A DNA stretch of 64,000 bases, taken from NCBI RefSeq assembly GCF_001434665.1, contig NZ_AZDG01000011.1, positions 1 through 64,000 on the forward strand, written 5' to 3'. Positions within the stretch are counted from its first letter, which is position 1. The number at the start of each line of letters is the position of its first letter. Under the pieces are notes generated by a model. It did not search any database and was not told the DNA's origin. It saw only the letters and a program-made list of their open reading frames with translations. Positions 50,612 through 58,999 of this stretch are shown one piece after another. The translations under genes were made by a program, and so were the position numbers. This DNA comes from Companilactobacillus tucceti DSM 20183. GTDB lineage: Bacteria > Bacillota > Bacilli > Lactobacillales > Lactobacillaceae.

Positions 50612-52756
50612 ATGAATAAAATCAAAAATTTTTTAAACAAACGTTTAGGCTTCATGACGATGTTGATTGCTTTTCTTTGGATCAAAACAGTCATTGCCTA
50701 CTATATAGATTTTTCACTAGGTGCTTCCGATATTCTTCAACACTTAATAATGATTATTAATCCTATCGCTACAGCGGTCATTCTGCTTAGTCTAGCGTTA
50801 TACATAAATAGAGCGCGTATCTCATATATCGTTATGGGAATAATTTATTTACTTGAAACGGTACTTCTTTACTCTAATATTTTATACTATCGTGAATTTA
50901 GTGACTTTATTTCGTTCAATACGATCATGGGTGTTTCTAAAGTTTCAAAGGGTCTTGGTACTAGTGCAATGACCTCTGCTTCGCCTCATGATTTTATTTA
51001 TTGGATTGATTTCATCGTTATAGCACTACTATTTGCATTCCATTTTATAAAAATAGATAAACGTCCTTTACGCAAACTAACAGCGGCTGCAACAACAGTC
51101 CTTGGAATCATGTTATTCTCATTTAACCTAATGTTATCTGAAAGTAACCGTCCTCAACTATTAGGTCGTACTTTTGATCGTGCATATATTGTTAAATATT
51201 TAGGATTCAACTCATTTTTAGCATATGACTCTATAAAAACAGCTCAAAATAATCAAGTTCGTTCTTCGGCTGTGGGAACAGATATGGATAATGTTTTACA
51301 GTACACCAGTCAAAACTATGCTAAGCCCAATCCAGTTTACTTTGGCAAAGCTAAGGGAAAAAATATTATCATTATTCATCTAGAAAGTTTTCAACAGTTT
51401 TTGATCAATATGAAGGTCAATGGACAAGAAGTAACTCCATTTTTAAATAGCTTATACTCTGACAAAAATACCATGTCCTTTGACAACTTTTATCATGAAG
51501 TTGGACAAGGAAAAACAAGTGATGCTGAAACAATGTTAGAAACAGGACTTTTCGGTACATCTGAAGGTTCATTCTTCCAATCACTCGGTGGAGACAATAC
51601 TTTACAGGCGGCACCAGCTATCCTTAGCCAAAAAGAGGGTTATACCAGTGCTGTATTCCATGGTAATGTTGGTAGTTTTTGGAACCGAGATAACGTCTAC
51701 AAAAATATGGGTTACAACTACTTCTTTGACGAATCTTATTATAATAAGACAGATAACTCCAACACTGGTTATGGTATGAAAGATAAGATTATGTTGTCAG
51801 AGAGTGTTAAATATCTTGAACAGCTACAACAACCTTTCTATGCAAAATATATAACTGTTACAAATCATTATCCTTTTGAATTGGCTGATGAAGATAACGA
51901 TGGCTTTGCTAAGCCAAATACTAATGCTGAGACAGTTAACAACTACTTCCTGACTGCTCATTATCTTGATAATTCAATCAAAGAATTCTTCAACTACTTA
52001 AAAGACAGTGGCCTATATGATAATTCGATGATCGTCTTGTACGGTGATCATTATGGTATATCAAATGATAAAAACCCTGATCTAGCACCATTACTAGGCT
52101 ATAACGCTGACGACTGGAATGACTTCAATAATTCTCAACTACAGCGTGTTCCTTTTATGATCCACATGAAGGGTCTTAAAGGTGGGATAAATCATACTTA
52201 TGGTGGAGAAATTGATGTTCTTCCAACAATAATGCATCTTGCCGGAGTAAATACTAGAGATTACATTCAAGTTGGAACTGACCTTCTTTCTAAAGATCAT
52301 AAACAAATAGTTGCCTTTAGAAATAAAACCTTTGTTACAAACAAATATACTGTTCTGAAAGGTACTGATGGCAAGCCAGAAGTTTATGAAAACAAGACTG
52401 GTGAACTAATGGACTTAGACACTAACCCTAAACTTAAAGAACAAGTTGAAAAGTGGCAACAAGAGGTAAATGAAAAGCTTAAGATATCAGATGTAACCAA
52501 CAATAAGAATTTACTTAGATTCTATACACCTACTGGATTTACGCCAGTTGATCCAAAGAACTACAGTTATCAAAATGAGATTCAACAATTAATTGATACC
52601 AGAAGTAAATTAGGTCTTAAATCTACCAGCGTCTATTCAAAAAATGGAAATCAATCCACTACTCCGCTATATAATACCGACGCTCCAGAAATTGGTAATG
52701 ACCGCACTAATATTGATAGTTGGGAGAATATTCTAAAAGAGGATGCAAAGAATTAA
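50612..52756 (+). CDS. ltaS: Lipoteichoic acid synthase-type phosphoglycerol transferase
   Basis: The 714-residue protein has five N-terminal membrane helices (about 1-185), followed by an extracellular sulfatase-fold domain. IIIHLESFQQF (metal Glu), GQGKTSDAE with the catalytic Thr, FWNRDNVYKNMGY, and YGDHYGI (metal Asp-His) follow S. aureus LtaS. It polymerises glycerol phosphate from phosphatidylglycerol onto the lipid anchor, or primes the chain. A hydrophilic C-terminal tail of about 90 residues is longer than usual. RBS AAGGATTC. The symbol is by family; lactobacilli often have several paralogues. Confidence 0.9.
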   Translation: MNKIKNFLNKRLGFMTMLIAFLWIKTVIAYYIDFSLGASDILQHLIMIINPIATAVILLSLALYINRARISYIVMGIIYLLETVLLYSNILYYREFSDFISFNTIMGVSKVSKGLGTSAMTSASPHDFIYWIDFIVIALLFAFHFIKIDKRPLRKLTAAATTVLGIMLFSFNLMLSESNRPQLLGRTFDRAYIVKYLGFNSFLAYDSIKTAQNNQVRSSAVGTDMDNVLQYTSQNYAKPNPVYFGKAKGKNIIIIHLESFQQFLINMKVNGQEVTPFLNSLYSDKNTMSFDNFYHEVGQGKTSDAETMLETGLFGTSEGSFFQSLGGDNTLQAAPAILSQKEGYTSAVFHGNVGSFWNRDNVYKNMGYNYFFDESYYNKTDNSNTGYGMKDKIMLSESVKYLEQLQQPFYAKYITVTNHYPFELADEDNDGFAKPNTNAETVNNYFLTAHYLDNSIKEFFNYLKDSGLYDNSMIVLYGDHYGISNDKNPDLAPLLGYNADDWNDFNNSQLQRVPFMIHMKGLKGGINHTYGGEIDVLPTIMHLAGVNTRDYIQVGTDLLSKDHKQIVAFRNKTFVTNKYTVLKGTDGKPEVYENKTGELMDLDTNPKLKEQVEKWQQEVNEKLKISDVTNNKNLLRFYTPTGFTPVDPKNYSYQNEIQQLIDTRSKLGLKSTSVYSKNGNQSTTPLYNTDAPEIGNDRTNIDSWENILKEDAKN

Positions 52757-52849
52757 TTTAATATTAACTGTTTTATAATTTAAAATGGTGGAACTCTTCT
52801 TACAATGCACGCAACCCGACAGTTATTATTAAAATATTTTAATTTAGCC

Positions 52850-52878
52850 TTGACATATTATTTAATAAAAACTATATT
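52850..52878 (+). promoter_or_regulatory. Consensus promoter of the T-box leader
   Basis: -35 TTGACA (52850-52855), 17-bp spacer, -10 TATATT (52873-52878). Transcription should start near 52885 and give a leader of about 300 bases before the permease gene. Confidence 0.85.
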
Positions 52879-52879
52879 G

Positions 52880-53165
52880 AATAGCAACAAGAAAAGTTCA
52901 AACAATGAGATTCGGAAAGTAGTTTCGAATAAGCGAAAAAGAGAGTTGTCATTTGGTGAAAGGCAATCACTTATGAAGAACGAAAATGGCCGATGATTGG
53001 TTAGTATGATCAATTGGAGAATACTAAACGGTTTGGTCCACGTTATTAGGACACGCCTTTATTTTTAATGAAGGTTGTTAAGGCTTATTTGGGTAACCAG
53101 ATAAACAGTCCAGAATGGTAACGTGCTAAAGCACTTCTGTATACTACAGAAGTGCTTTTTTTGTT
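52880..53165 (+). ncRNA. T-box riboswitch, specifier AUG (methionine)
   Basis: The leader has T-box hallmarks in order: AGTA of the 5' specifier-loop side (52918-52921), the AGAGAG bulge motif (about 52940), the distal loop GGTGAAAG (52955-52962), and the 3' specifier side GAA-A-ATG-GCC, giving AUG (52986-52988) as specifier. The T-box core is TGGTAACG (TGGT 53116-53119, pairs with an ACCA tRNA end), and the terminator AAGCACTTCTGTA / TACAGAAGTGCTT with T run (53129-53161). By one-base shift UGG (Trp) is the alternative, but the GAA-N-NNN-GCC layout favours AUG. It senses uncharged tRNA and switches on the permease. Confidence 0.85.
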
Positions 53166-53194
53166 GTTTGGCCTAAGAAAGAGGCTTGATAATA

Positions 53195-54583
53195 TTGTTA
53201 AGTAAGACTAGTGAAATTGAAATCAATGCAGACGGTACAAGAAGAGGATTGTCAAATTTGGCGGTTCAAATGATTGCATTTGGTGGATCGATCGGAACCG
53301 GATTATTTTTAGGAGCCGGAAGTACTATTCACAAAACTGGACCATCAATCATGTTGATCTATTTAGTTATTGGAGTATTCTTCTTCTTTATGATGAGAGC
53401 AATTGGTGAAATGATGTATTCTGATCCAGAGCAGCATACTTTTGTGTCATTTATTGGAAAATATATCAGTCCACGTTTTGGATATTTTGCTGCTTGGAGT
53501 TACTGGGCTGAATTGATTTTAGCAGGTATGGCCGAATTGACTGCTATCTCTACTTACATCAAATATTGGTTACCAAATACACCCGCATGGATAGTACAAA
53601 TATTCTTTCTAGCAACTTTAACCATTGTCAATCTATCGATGGTTCGCTCATTTGGAAGATCAGAAACATTCTTATCTGGTATAAAAATCGTTGCCATTTT
53701 AGTATTAATAGTTGTTGGTATTTATATGATTGCTGTACATCATGAAAATCCTGCTGGAACACATGCTTCTTTGTCTAATTTAACTGATGGTTTCACAATG
53801 TTTCCAAACGGATTTCACTCATTTATAAATGCTTTTCCAATGGTATTCTTTGCATTTCAAGGAATGGAATTTGTTGGAATAACTACCGCTGAAACAAAAC
53901 AACCTTTAAAAGTTTTACCACATGCTGTTAATCAAATTATTGGCAGAATTCTATTATTTTATATTGGCGCCCTATTTATCATCATGACTATCACACCTTG
54001 GAGATCACTTAGCCAATCACAAAGTCCTTTTGTACAAATATTTGAACTTGCTGGACTTCCTGCTGCATCACAAATAATTAATCTAGTTGTAATTGCCGCA
54101 GCTTGTTCCACTTTGAATAGTGCCATCTTTTCAACTGGAAGACACTTATATCAACTTGCTCAAGAATCTACTGGTAAAACGATGAATCCTTTTGAAAAAG
54201 TATCTAAAAGTGGTATCCCTTATGGAAGCGTCTTGTTCTCTGCTGGAATGATGATCTTAGCTCCAATCATTAGTTCTTTTAACAGTTTAGGTGAAGCTTT
54301 TACTTTCATTGCCTCTATTTCAAGTGATATATATATTCTTGTATGTATTTTGACTATGGTGGCTCATTGGAAATATCGTCACTCTAAAGACTTTTTAGAT
54401 AATGGTTTCAAAATGCCTCACTACAAGATAACTAATCCATTAACTATCCTATTGTTTGTCGGCATATTTATTACTTTATTTTTCAATAAAGAAACACTCT
54501 TACCTGCCGTCGGAGCTTTAGTATGGCTAGTCGGATTTAATATAATTCTATCTTTCTCCAACAAAAAAGAGCTTGATTCGTAA
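53195..54583 (+). CDS. Amino acid permease (APC family), probably methionine
   Basis: The 462-residue, 12-helix protein has the amino acid transporter signature RGLSNLAVQMIAFGGSIGTGLFLGAGSTIHKTGPS in helix 1 and GEMMYSDPEQHTF, typical of the AAT subfamily (proline, aromatic, GABA-type permeases). The start is set at TTG 53195, 10 bases after AAAGAGG; the TTG at 53186 is too close to it. The T-box upstream specifies methionine, so methionine import under starvation is the best guess; the sequence alone does not show substrate. A terminator overlaps the stop codon. Confidence 0.88.
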   Translation: MLSKTSEIEINADGTRRGLSNLAVQMIAFGGSIGTGLFLGAGSTIHKTGPSIMLIYLVIGVFFFFMMRAIGEMMYSDPEQHTFVSFIGKYISPRFGYFAAWSYWAELILAGMAELTAISTYIKYWLPNTPAWIVQIFFLATLTIVNLSMVRSFGRSETFLSGIKIVAILVLIVVGIYMIAVHHENPAGTHASLSNLTDGFTMFPNGFHSFINAFPMVFFAFQGMEFVGITTAETKQPLKVLPHAVNQIIGRILLFYIGALFIIMTITPWRSLSQSQSPFVQIFELAGLPAASQIINLVVIAAACSTLNSAIFSTGRHLYQLAQESTGKTMNPFEKVSKSGIPYGSVLFSAGMMILAPIISSFNSLGEAFTFIASISSDIYILVCILTMVAHWKYRHSKDFLDNGFKMPHYKITNPLTILLFVGIFITLFFNKETLLPAVGALVWLVGFNIILSFSNKKELDS

Positions 54584-54600
54584 GAATCAGGCTCTTTTTA
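54563..54600. terminator. Bidirectional terminator
   Basis: AAAAAGAGCTTGATTC - GTAA - GAATCAGGCTCTTTTT. It overlaps the permease stop codon and serves the convergent operon that ends at 54603. Confidence 0.9.
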
Positions 54601-54602
54601 AA

Positions 54603-55343
54603 TTACTTAACTAGTTCTTCAACTATTTCAAATAATTGTTGAACATCTTGAGGACGTGTATTACCGGTTACTTTATCAATAATTGAACTGTAAATATGTG
54701 GAATGATTTTTTTAACTCCAGCATCTAAAGCAATTTGTAAAATCTCTTCAAAATTATCTAAATCAATTCCACCTGTAGGCTCTAATGAAAAATCATGCTC
54801 AGCACATGCTTTTGCAACTACTTTGAATTCATCAACACAAGCTAAACCTTTCATCGGGAAAAATTTAATTGAGCTTCCTCCCATATCTTTAAGCATGGCT
54901 ATTGCTGTTTCAATTGGAACATTTCCTGCTGTTTCTTGGCTACTTAATGGACCAGTAGCAATATTAACGTATCCTACTTTGCCAGTTGGTGAAACTAATC
55001 CATTAATAAATGTATCATTTTGACCAAGTAGAGCACGACTAATACCAACACCAGTGAATACTTGATTAATATGTTGAGGTTGTAATTCTGCTGAAATACG
55101 GCTGACCATTTGACTTTGTCTAGGATCTCCTGCACCCAAACCAACTGATAATGCATTATTAGTTTCAGCTTGATACAATTTCATATCTTTAATTGCTTCA
55201 TCATCTGAATCGTAGTTTTTGGATAATACTCCTAAAACAACATGATGTTCAGCTGCCTCATAACAATCTTTGGCGTTTTGAACTGAATTTGCTAGAACAT
55301 TTAAACATACACGATCTTTATAAAAATTAGGTTTATTTGACAT
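54603..55343 (-). CDS. KDGP aldolase (DagF/DgaF family)
   Basis: The 246-residue protein belongs to the small KDGP aldolase family (PF07071 type; EF_0839-like by memory), which splits 2-keto-3-deoxy-6-phosphogluconate to pyruvate and glyceraldehyde 3-phosphate. Typical stretches are VLGVLSKNYDSD, LSVGLGAGDPRQ, VSPTGKVGYVNIATGP, SSIKFFPMKGL (probable Schiff-base Lys) and LEPTGGIDLDNF. It is the last gene of the operon starting at 60895. In Salmonella the homologue DgaF works with the PLP lyase DgaE, whose homologue lies at 57899-58999 here. RBS GAGGAG. Confidence 0.9.
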   Translation of the reverse strand: MSNKPNFYKDRVCLNVLANSVQNAKDCYEAAEHHVVLGVLSKNYDSDDEAIKDMKLYQAETNNALSVGLGAGDPRQSQMVSRISAELQPQHINQVFTGVGISRALLGQNDTFINGLVSPTGKVGYVNIATGPLSSQETAGNVPIETAIAMLKDMGGSSIKFFPMKGLACVDEFKVVAKACAEHDFSLEPTGGIDLDNFEEILQIALDAGVKKIIPHIYSSIIDKVTGNTRPQDVQQLFEIVEELVK

Positions 55344-55361
55344 AATTTGCTCCTCAGTTTT

Positions 55362-56018
55362 TTATTTTAATGAAATTGGGAAGAAAGCACCTAATACCAT
55401 AGCTCCCAAAATGGCACCACCAGCGATAGGTTTTTTCCAAAGGTAAAATATAACTGCACCGATAATCGAACCAATACCAATAGGAATCGATGCTGTTGCG
55501 GCACTAATAAGGATCAGTGGACCTAAGAAACGTCCAGATGAATTCCCTGCCCCCATCATGACATCAGCGCCAAAACTAGCTTTAGATTGATTAATAGTAT
55601 ATTTACGTACTAATGTAATAATTCCACCAATTGCTAATCCCAAGACCAAACCCGTTGCAATCGCAAACGAAAAATTAGTAATTGGTGCTTTAATACCTAC
55701 ACTTAACAAAATAGCTGGTATTCCAATTCCGACACCCGTCAAAATTGAACCACCTAAATCCAAAATTCCAACTAGAGAACCTTCCAATATTCTGGCAAAT
55801 AAGAAACTAGCACCAAAAGCTGCGGCTGCACCATATGAGCCCCCATCCATACCAGCTTTTAACATAGCAACGATTGCCACTTCATTGAATGCACCTACAC
55901 CATATTGGTAGTACATATGTGTCCCGGCAAAAACTCCTGCAGACATTAATCCGACTAGAATCGGAAATGACCACTCGGAATACCAAAAACTCTTCTTATC
56001 TATTTCCATCGATTCCAT
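55362..56018 (-). CDS. DUF4310 membrane protein of an uncharacterised transporter
   Basis: The 218-residue integral membrane protein has about six helices and many Gly/Ala small-residue motifs (MDGGSYGAAAAFGASF at about 57-72, DLGGSILTGVGIGIPAI at about 88-104, GADVMMGAGNSSGRFLGPL at about 149-167). I recognise it as DUF4310 (EF_0833-like). It occurs only with DUF4311, DUF4312 and the SFCGS protein. The glycine-rich re-entrant-like loops recall membrane subunits of PTS or ion-coupled carriers, but no transport has been shown. It lies 13 bases after the DUF4311 gene. Confidence 0.82.
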   Translation of the reverse strand: MESMEIDKKSFWYSEWSFPILVGLMSAGVFAGTHMYYQYGVGAFNEVAIVAMLKAGMDGGSYGAAAAFGASFLFARILEGSLVGILDLGGSILTGVGIGIPAILLSVGIKAPITNFSFAIATGLVLGLAIGGIITLVRKYTINQSKASFGADVMMGAGNSSGRFLGPLILISAATASIPIGIGSIIGAVIFYLWKKPIAGGAILGAMVLGAFFPISLK

Positions 56019-56031
56019 TTAATCTACTCTC

Positions 56032-56811
56032 CTATTTAACATTGAATAATCCATGCAAACTGTCTAACCAATTAGGAACTGGTAGTTTAAAGCTCTCAAT
56101 CATTTGAACATCGAATCCTCTAAAGAAAGCACTTAGAACAAATAGCACAATAATTACAGTGAACATAACCTTTGTAAGTTTTACCCAGCCTAATTCATCA
56201 ACACCTTTACCAATCAAAATTCCTAATACAACACCAGGAACAGCATTTCCCATAATCATAGCTGATAATCCACCAAAAACAGTTGCCCATAGACCACTTC
56301 TTTTACCGGCATCAATAGCTGCTAACCAAAAAATAATCGGCATAACAATATTGATCAATAACTCAGCGGCTGGTACTAAAACCTTAACAGCAGTAATTTG
56401 TAATGACTTAGGAATAGCAGAAGCAGTAGTGTTTAAAAATACGACAACTACCATACCGATAATGGCACTAGCAAAAGCCATCTTCTTTGGGTTATGCATT
56501 GTTTCTTCAATTTTTTTATTACGCATCAACAATGCTGCGGTTGCCCAATTAGGTATTACACGATGAGTGATATCTTGAGTAAATGCACCAGCTCCAACCG
56601 TAGAAGCCCAAGCATTAAAGAAAAAACCCAATCCAAATGAAAAATGTGATGCTGGATCTCCTTCACAGGCATTCATTTCTCCAAGAGTTCTAAAAGCACC
56701 TAATGCTTGAACGTTTGGTGCATTAAACATTCTGGCGGCTCCCATTCCAGCGGCAAAACCAACTAGACCACCAATTAAAATCGACTTCAATAATATAAGT
56801 ACAAACGTCAT
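56032..56811 (-). CDS. DUF4311 membrane protein of an uncharacterised transporter
   Basis: The 259-residue protein has about six to seven helices. Landmarks are GFAAGMGAARMFNAPNVQALGAFRTLGEMNACEGDPASHFSFGLGFFFNAWAS (about 18-68, an unusual polar loop with Glu, Cys, Asp and His) and GNAVPGVVLGILIGKGVDELGW at about 192-213. It matches DUF4311 (EF_0832-like). The invariant-looking polar loop between helices is a good candidate for a substrate or metal site. It starts 2 bases after the DUF4312 stop codon and is therefore translationally coupled. RBS GGGAGG. Confidence 0.82.
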   Translation of the reverse strand: MTFVLILLKSILIGGLVGFAAGMGAARMFNAPNVQALGAFRTLGEMNACEGDPASHFSFGLGFFFNAWASTVGAGAFTQDITHRVIPNWATAALLMRNKKIEETMHNPKKMAFASAIIGMVVVVFLNTTASAIPKSLQITAVKVLVPAAELLINIVMPIIFWLAAIDAGKRSGLWATVFGGLSAMIMGNAVPGVVLGILIGKGVDELGWVKLTKVMFTVIIVLFVLSAFFRGFDVQMIESFKLPVPNWLDSLHGLFNVK

Positions 56812-56813
56812 CC

Positions 56814-57179
56814 TTATTCCTCCCTTTGCCGACTAAAAAACCTTGGTAGCTGAATTCCGTTAGGATCAGCTACTTGATTCTTGATAAATTCAATTTCCTT
56901 TAAATCTAAGTATTTGATTTCTGTCTTTACCCTGAGTGTGACCTGATACATCTCCCGTTTTCTTGGCAAAAAGAAAAATAAAAAATGTTCAATATATTCG
57001 TTTACTCTTGCTTCTACAACTTCAACTGAAACTGGGGTAATTTGAATGGTTAAGTCCATATCCTGACTAATAGATTTTGAAATTTTAGATAATGCGTCAG
57101 CCATCGCTTCTTTTTTACCTTTACCATTACCCGAAACTGTCAAAATTTTTTCTTGAATCTTTTGAGAATCAGATTTCAT
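56814..57179 (-). CDS. DUF4312 cytoplasmic/peripheral protein
   Basis: The 121-residue protein has GNGKGKKEAMADALSKISKSI at about 17-37, then a beta strand-rich part with PVSVEVVEARVNEYIEHFLFFFLPRKREMYQVTLRVKTEIKYLDL. It matches DUF4312 (EF_0831-like). There is one short hydrophobic patch (HFLFFFLP) but no real membrane helix, so it is probably a soluble or membrane-attached subunit of the DUF4310/4311 system. It lies 9 bases downstream of the SFCGS gene with RBS AGGGG. Role unknown. Confidence 0.8.
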   Translation of the reverse strand: MKSDSQKIQEKILTVSGNGKGKKEAMADALSKISKSISQDMDLTIQITPVSVEVVEARVNEYIEHFLFFFLPRKREMYQVTLRVKTEIKYLDLKEIEFIKNQVADPNGIQLPRFFSRQREE

Positions 57180-57188
57180 CGTTTTCCC

Positions 57189-57542
57189 CTAACCATTAAC
57201 GCGATTATATGCTTCTACTAACTTTTGACCGAGCTCTTCAGTATCCATAAAGCCAAATCCTAGGGCTTGGATACCATCTTCAATCGCAGTTACTCCTTCT
57301 TGAACTGAACGCATACTATGACGTTCTGTATATCCATATTTATTCTTTGCAGTGATTGCTCCAGCACCACCACTACCACAAAATGAAATACCAATATCAG
57401 CGTTCTCTTGTTTCATAACGTCACCTAAACGCATATCTGCACCCATTCCTGGAACAATGACTGCAACTCCTCCAGCTTTTTCTACTCCGGCTGCCACATG
57501 TTGGCCTTTTCCCATACGATCAGCAATTACAACTTTTGTCAT
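57189..57542 (-). CDS. Glycine-rich SFCGS-family protein
   Basis: The 117-residue soluble protein starts with a beta-alpha unit (TKVVIADRMGKGQHVAAGVEKAGG). It bears the family motif ISFCGSGGAGAIT with Cys55, followed by YGYTERHSMRSVQEGVTAIEDGI. It matches the SFCGS family (EF_0830-like). The Cys-Gly-Ser-Gly loop resembles the phosphocysteine loop CGTG of galactitol/ascorbate-type PTS IIB proteins, though its position in the chain differs. It might carry a phosphate or bind the substrate for the DUF4310/4311 membrane pair. RBS TAGGAGG directly after the broken PRD gene. Confidence 0.82.
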   Translation of the reverse strand: MTKVVIADRMGKGQHVAAGVEKAGGVAVIVPGMGADMRLGDVMKQENADIGISFCGSGGAGAITAKNKYGYTERHSMRSVQEGVTAIEDGIQALGFGFMDTEELGQKLVEAYNRVNG

Positions 57543-57554
57543 TTGTTTTTCCTC

Positions 57555-57893
57555 CTAGTTTTTAGCAACTTCAAAATGTACAGCTAAAATATATTTTTCT
57601 TGTTCATTCAAATTTCCAATTCTAGTAGCTACTCGATCAGCTGCATCCAAACTTTCTTGTGATAATCCATCAAACATTGATATATCAACGTCTTCTAATT
57701 TTTATTGAGTTTCTGATCGTTTAACCATTTCTGCTAAATGATTAGTTAATACTTCTACTTGTGTTTCATCTGGATTAGCACCAATTACTTCCATTTCTAT
57801 AAGAGCTTGATCCAAGATTTGTTTAACTTTTTTTGAATAGGGACTTGCTTCAATTATTTTCTTAGTATTCTCACTGATTGGTACAACTTTCAT
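57555..57893 (-). pseudogene. PRD-domain protein broken by an in-frame TAA
   Basis: The frame from ATG 57893 runs for 113 codons to TAG 57555-57557 but has a TAA at codon 64 (57702-57704). Both halves fit one small PRD (PTS regulation domain) protein of the EF_0829 kind. The first half ends TNHLAEMVKRSETQ and the second reads KLEDVDISMFDGLSQ...LNEQEKYILAVHFEVAKN, each holding one conserved PRD His. A single G-to-T change in a GAA codon would explain it. RBS GAGG. As it stands only the first 63 residues are made. Its intact form would probably sense phosphorylation state. Confidence 0.8.
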
Positions 57894-57898
57894 TCTAT

Positions 57899-58999
57899 TT
57901 ACCTCATGATTTCCGTTATTTTTTCAATAATAGTTTTCATTTCTTCTTCATGGACAGCTCTAACATCAAATTCAATAATTCCCATATTTGCACGATACTC
58001 ACGTGTGTAAATGGCAGGACTATCAACTTTCATTTTTTCAATTAGCTCTTTAGCATCAATTGGAGAATTTTTATCCACCGTTACGCTAGCGCGATAAATA
58101 TCTCTACCAGCTGAATCCTGTGTGATTTTGGCTTCTAAATGATTTATTTTATTTATCTGTTCAACGAATGGGGCCAATCTAGTTTTCATAGAATCGCCGC
58201 TTTCAGGACCGAACTCTACATAATCTTCAATGGCTCTAGTTAATCCAAGTATATTGTCCTTACCAACTTTCATGGCACGACCAATACCTTTAGATTGAAG
58301 TCTGATCCATTCAATATATGGTTTTTTACCTAAAACTAAGCATGATGATGGACCAGAAAATGCCTTTGCACCACTATACATAACAATATCAACACCCATA
58401 TTGATATATTTGTATAAATCTTCTTCAGCAGCAGCGTCTAATATCAAAGGTAAATTATTATCGTGTGCAACATCCAAAGCTTCTTGGATCGTTAACATAC
58501 TTTTTTGAACAGCGTGATGACTTTTAACATACAAAATTGAACTAGTTTGAGGGGTGATCATCATTTTTAAATGCTCAGCTGAACACATATTGGCATATCC
58601 GGCTTCAATCATTTTTCCACCGCCAAGTTCGATCATCACTTCTTCTGGAGCACCGTAATCAACGTTTTGACCTTTAGGTATCACTACTTCACGATCTGTA
58701 AATTTATCACTGAATGGATGATAAACATGATACATACTTCCCTTACCAATGATTCCAGCAATACTTTCCGCAATGGCTGCTGAAGCAGATGGTAAAATCA
58801 CACCGTCTTCTGCACCAATCAATTTAGCAAGATGTTGACCTGTTTTTAATACCAGATCACTCATCTCAAAGAAATGTTGACCGCCAAATTTTTGAGCTTC
58901 TAAAACTGAATCGGATACTTTTGAAACTCCTAAAATAGTCATTTTTCCACTAGCATTAATAACTTGCTTTAAATCATATTTCTCATAAATATCGTTCAT
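57899..58999 (-). CDS. DgaE-like PLP-dependent ammonia-lyase
   Basis: The 366-residue enzyme is a fold-type I PLP protein related to selenocysteine synthase SelA. Visible are INASGKMTILG, GAEDGVILPSASAA (phosphate cup), ILYVKSHHAVQK, LILDAAAEED (PLP-ring Asp) and the PLP lysine Lys212 in MYSGAKAFSGPSS. The Salmonella homologue DgaE converts D-glucosaminate 6-phosphate to KDGP and ammonia. The KDGP aldolase gene in the same operon supports that reaction type. Its start overlaps the amidohydrolase stop by one base (TAATG), so it is translationally coupled. Confidence 0.9.
   Translation of the reverse strand: MNDIYEKYDLKQVINASGKMTILGVSKVSDSVLEAQKFGGQHFFEMSDLVLKTGQHLAKLIGAEDGVILPSASAAIAESIAGIIGKGSMYHVYHPFSDKFTDREVVIPKGQNVDYGAPEEVMIELGGGKMIEAGYANMCSAEHLKMMITPQTSSILYVKSHHAVQKSMLTIQEALDVAHDNNLPLILDAAAEEDLYKYINMGVDIVMYSGAKAFSGPSSCLVLGKKPYIEWIRLQSKGIGRAMKVGKDNILGLTRAIEDYVEFGPESGDSMKTRLAPFVEQINKINHLEAKITQDSAGRDIYRASVTVDKNSPIDAKELIEKMKVDSPAIYTREYRANMGIIEFDVRAVHEEEMKTIIEKITEIMR

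Noticed and set aside
52805-52996. 63-codon open frame upstream of the amino acid permease
   Set aside because: It lies within the T-box promoter and stem I, starts before the predicted transcription start and has no RBS.
57702-57704. Selenocysteine or other recoding at the PRD stop
   Set aside because: The stop is TAA, not TGA, and no recoding structure is seen; a point mutation is simpler.
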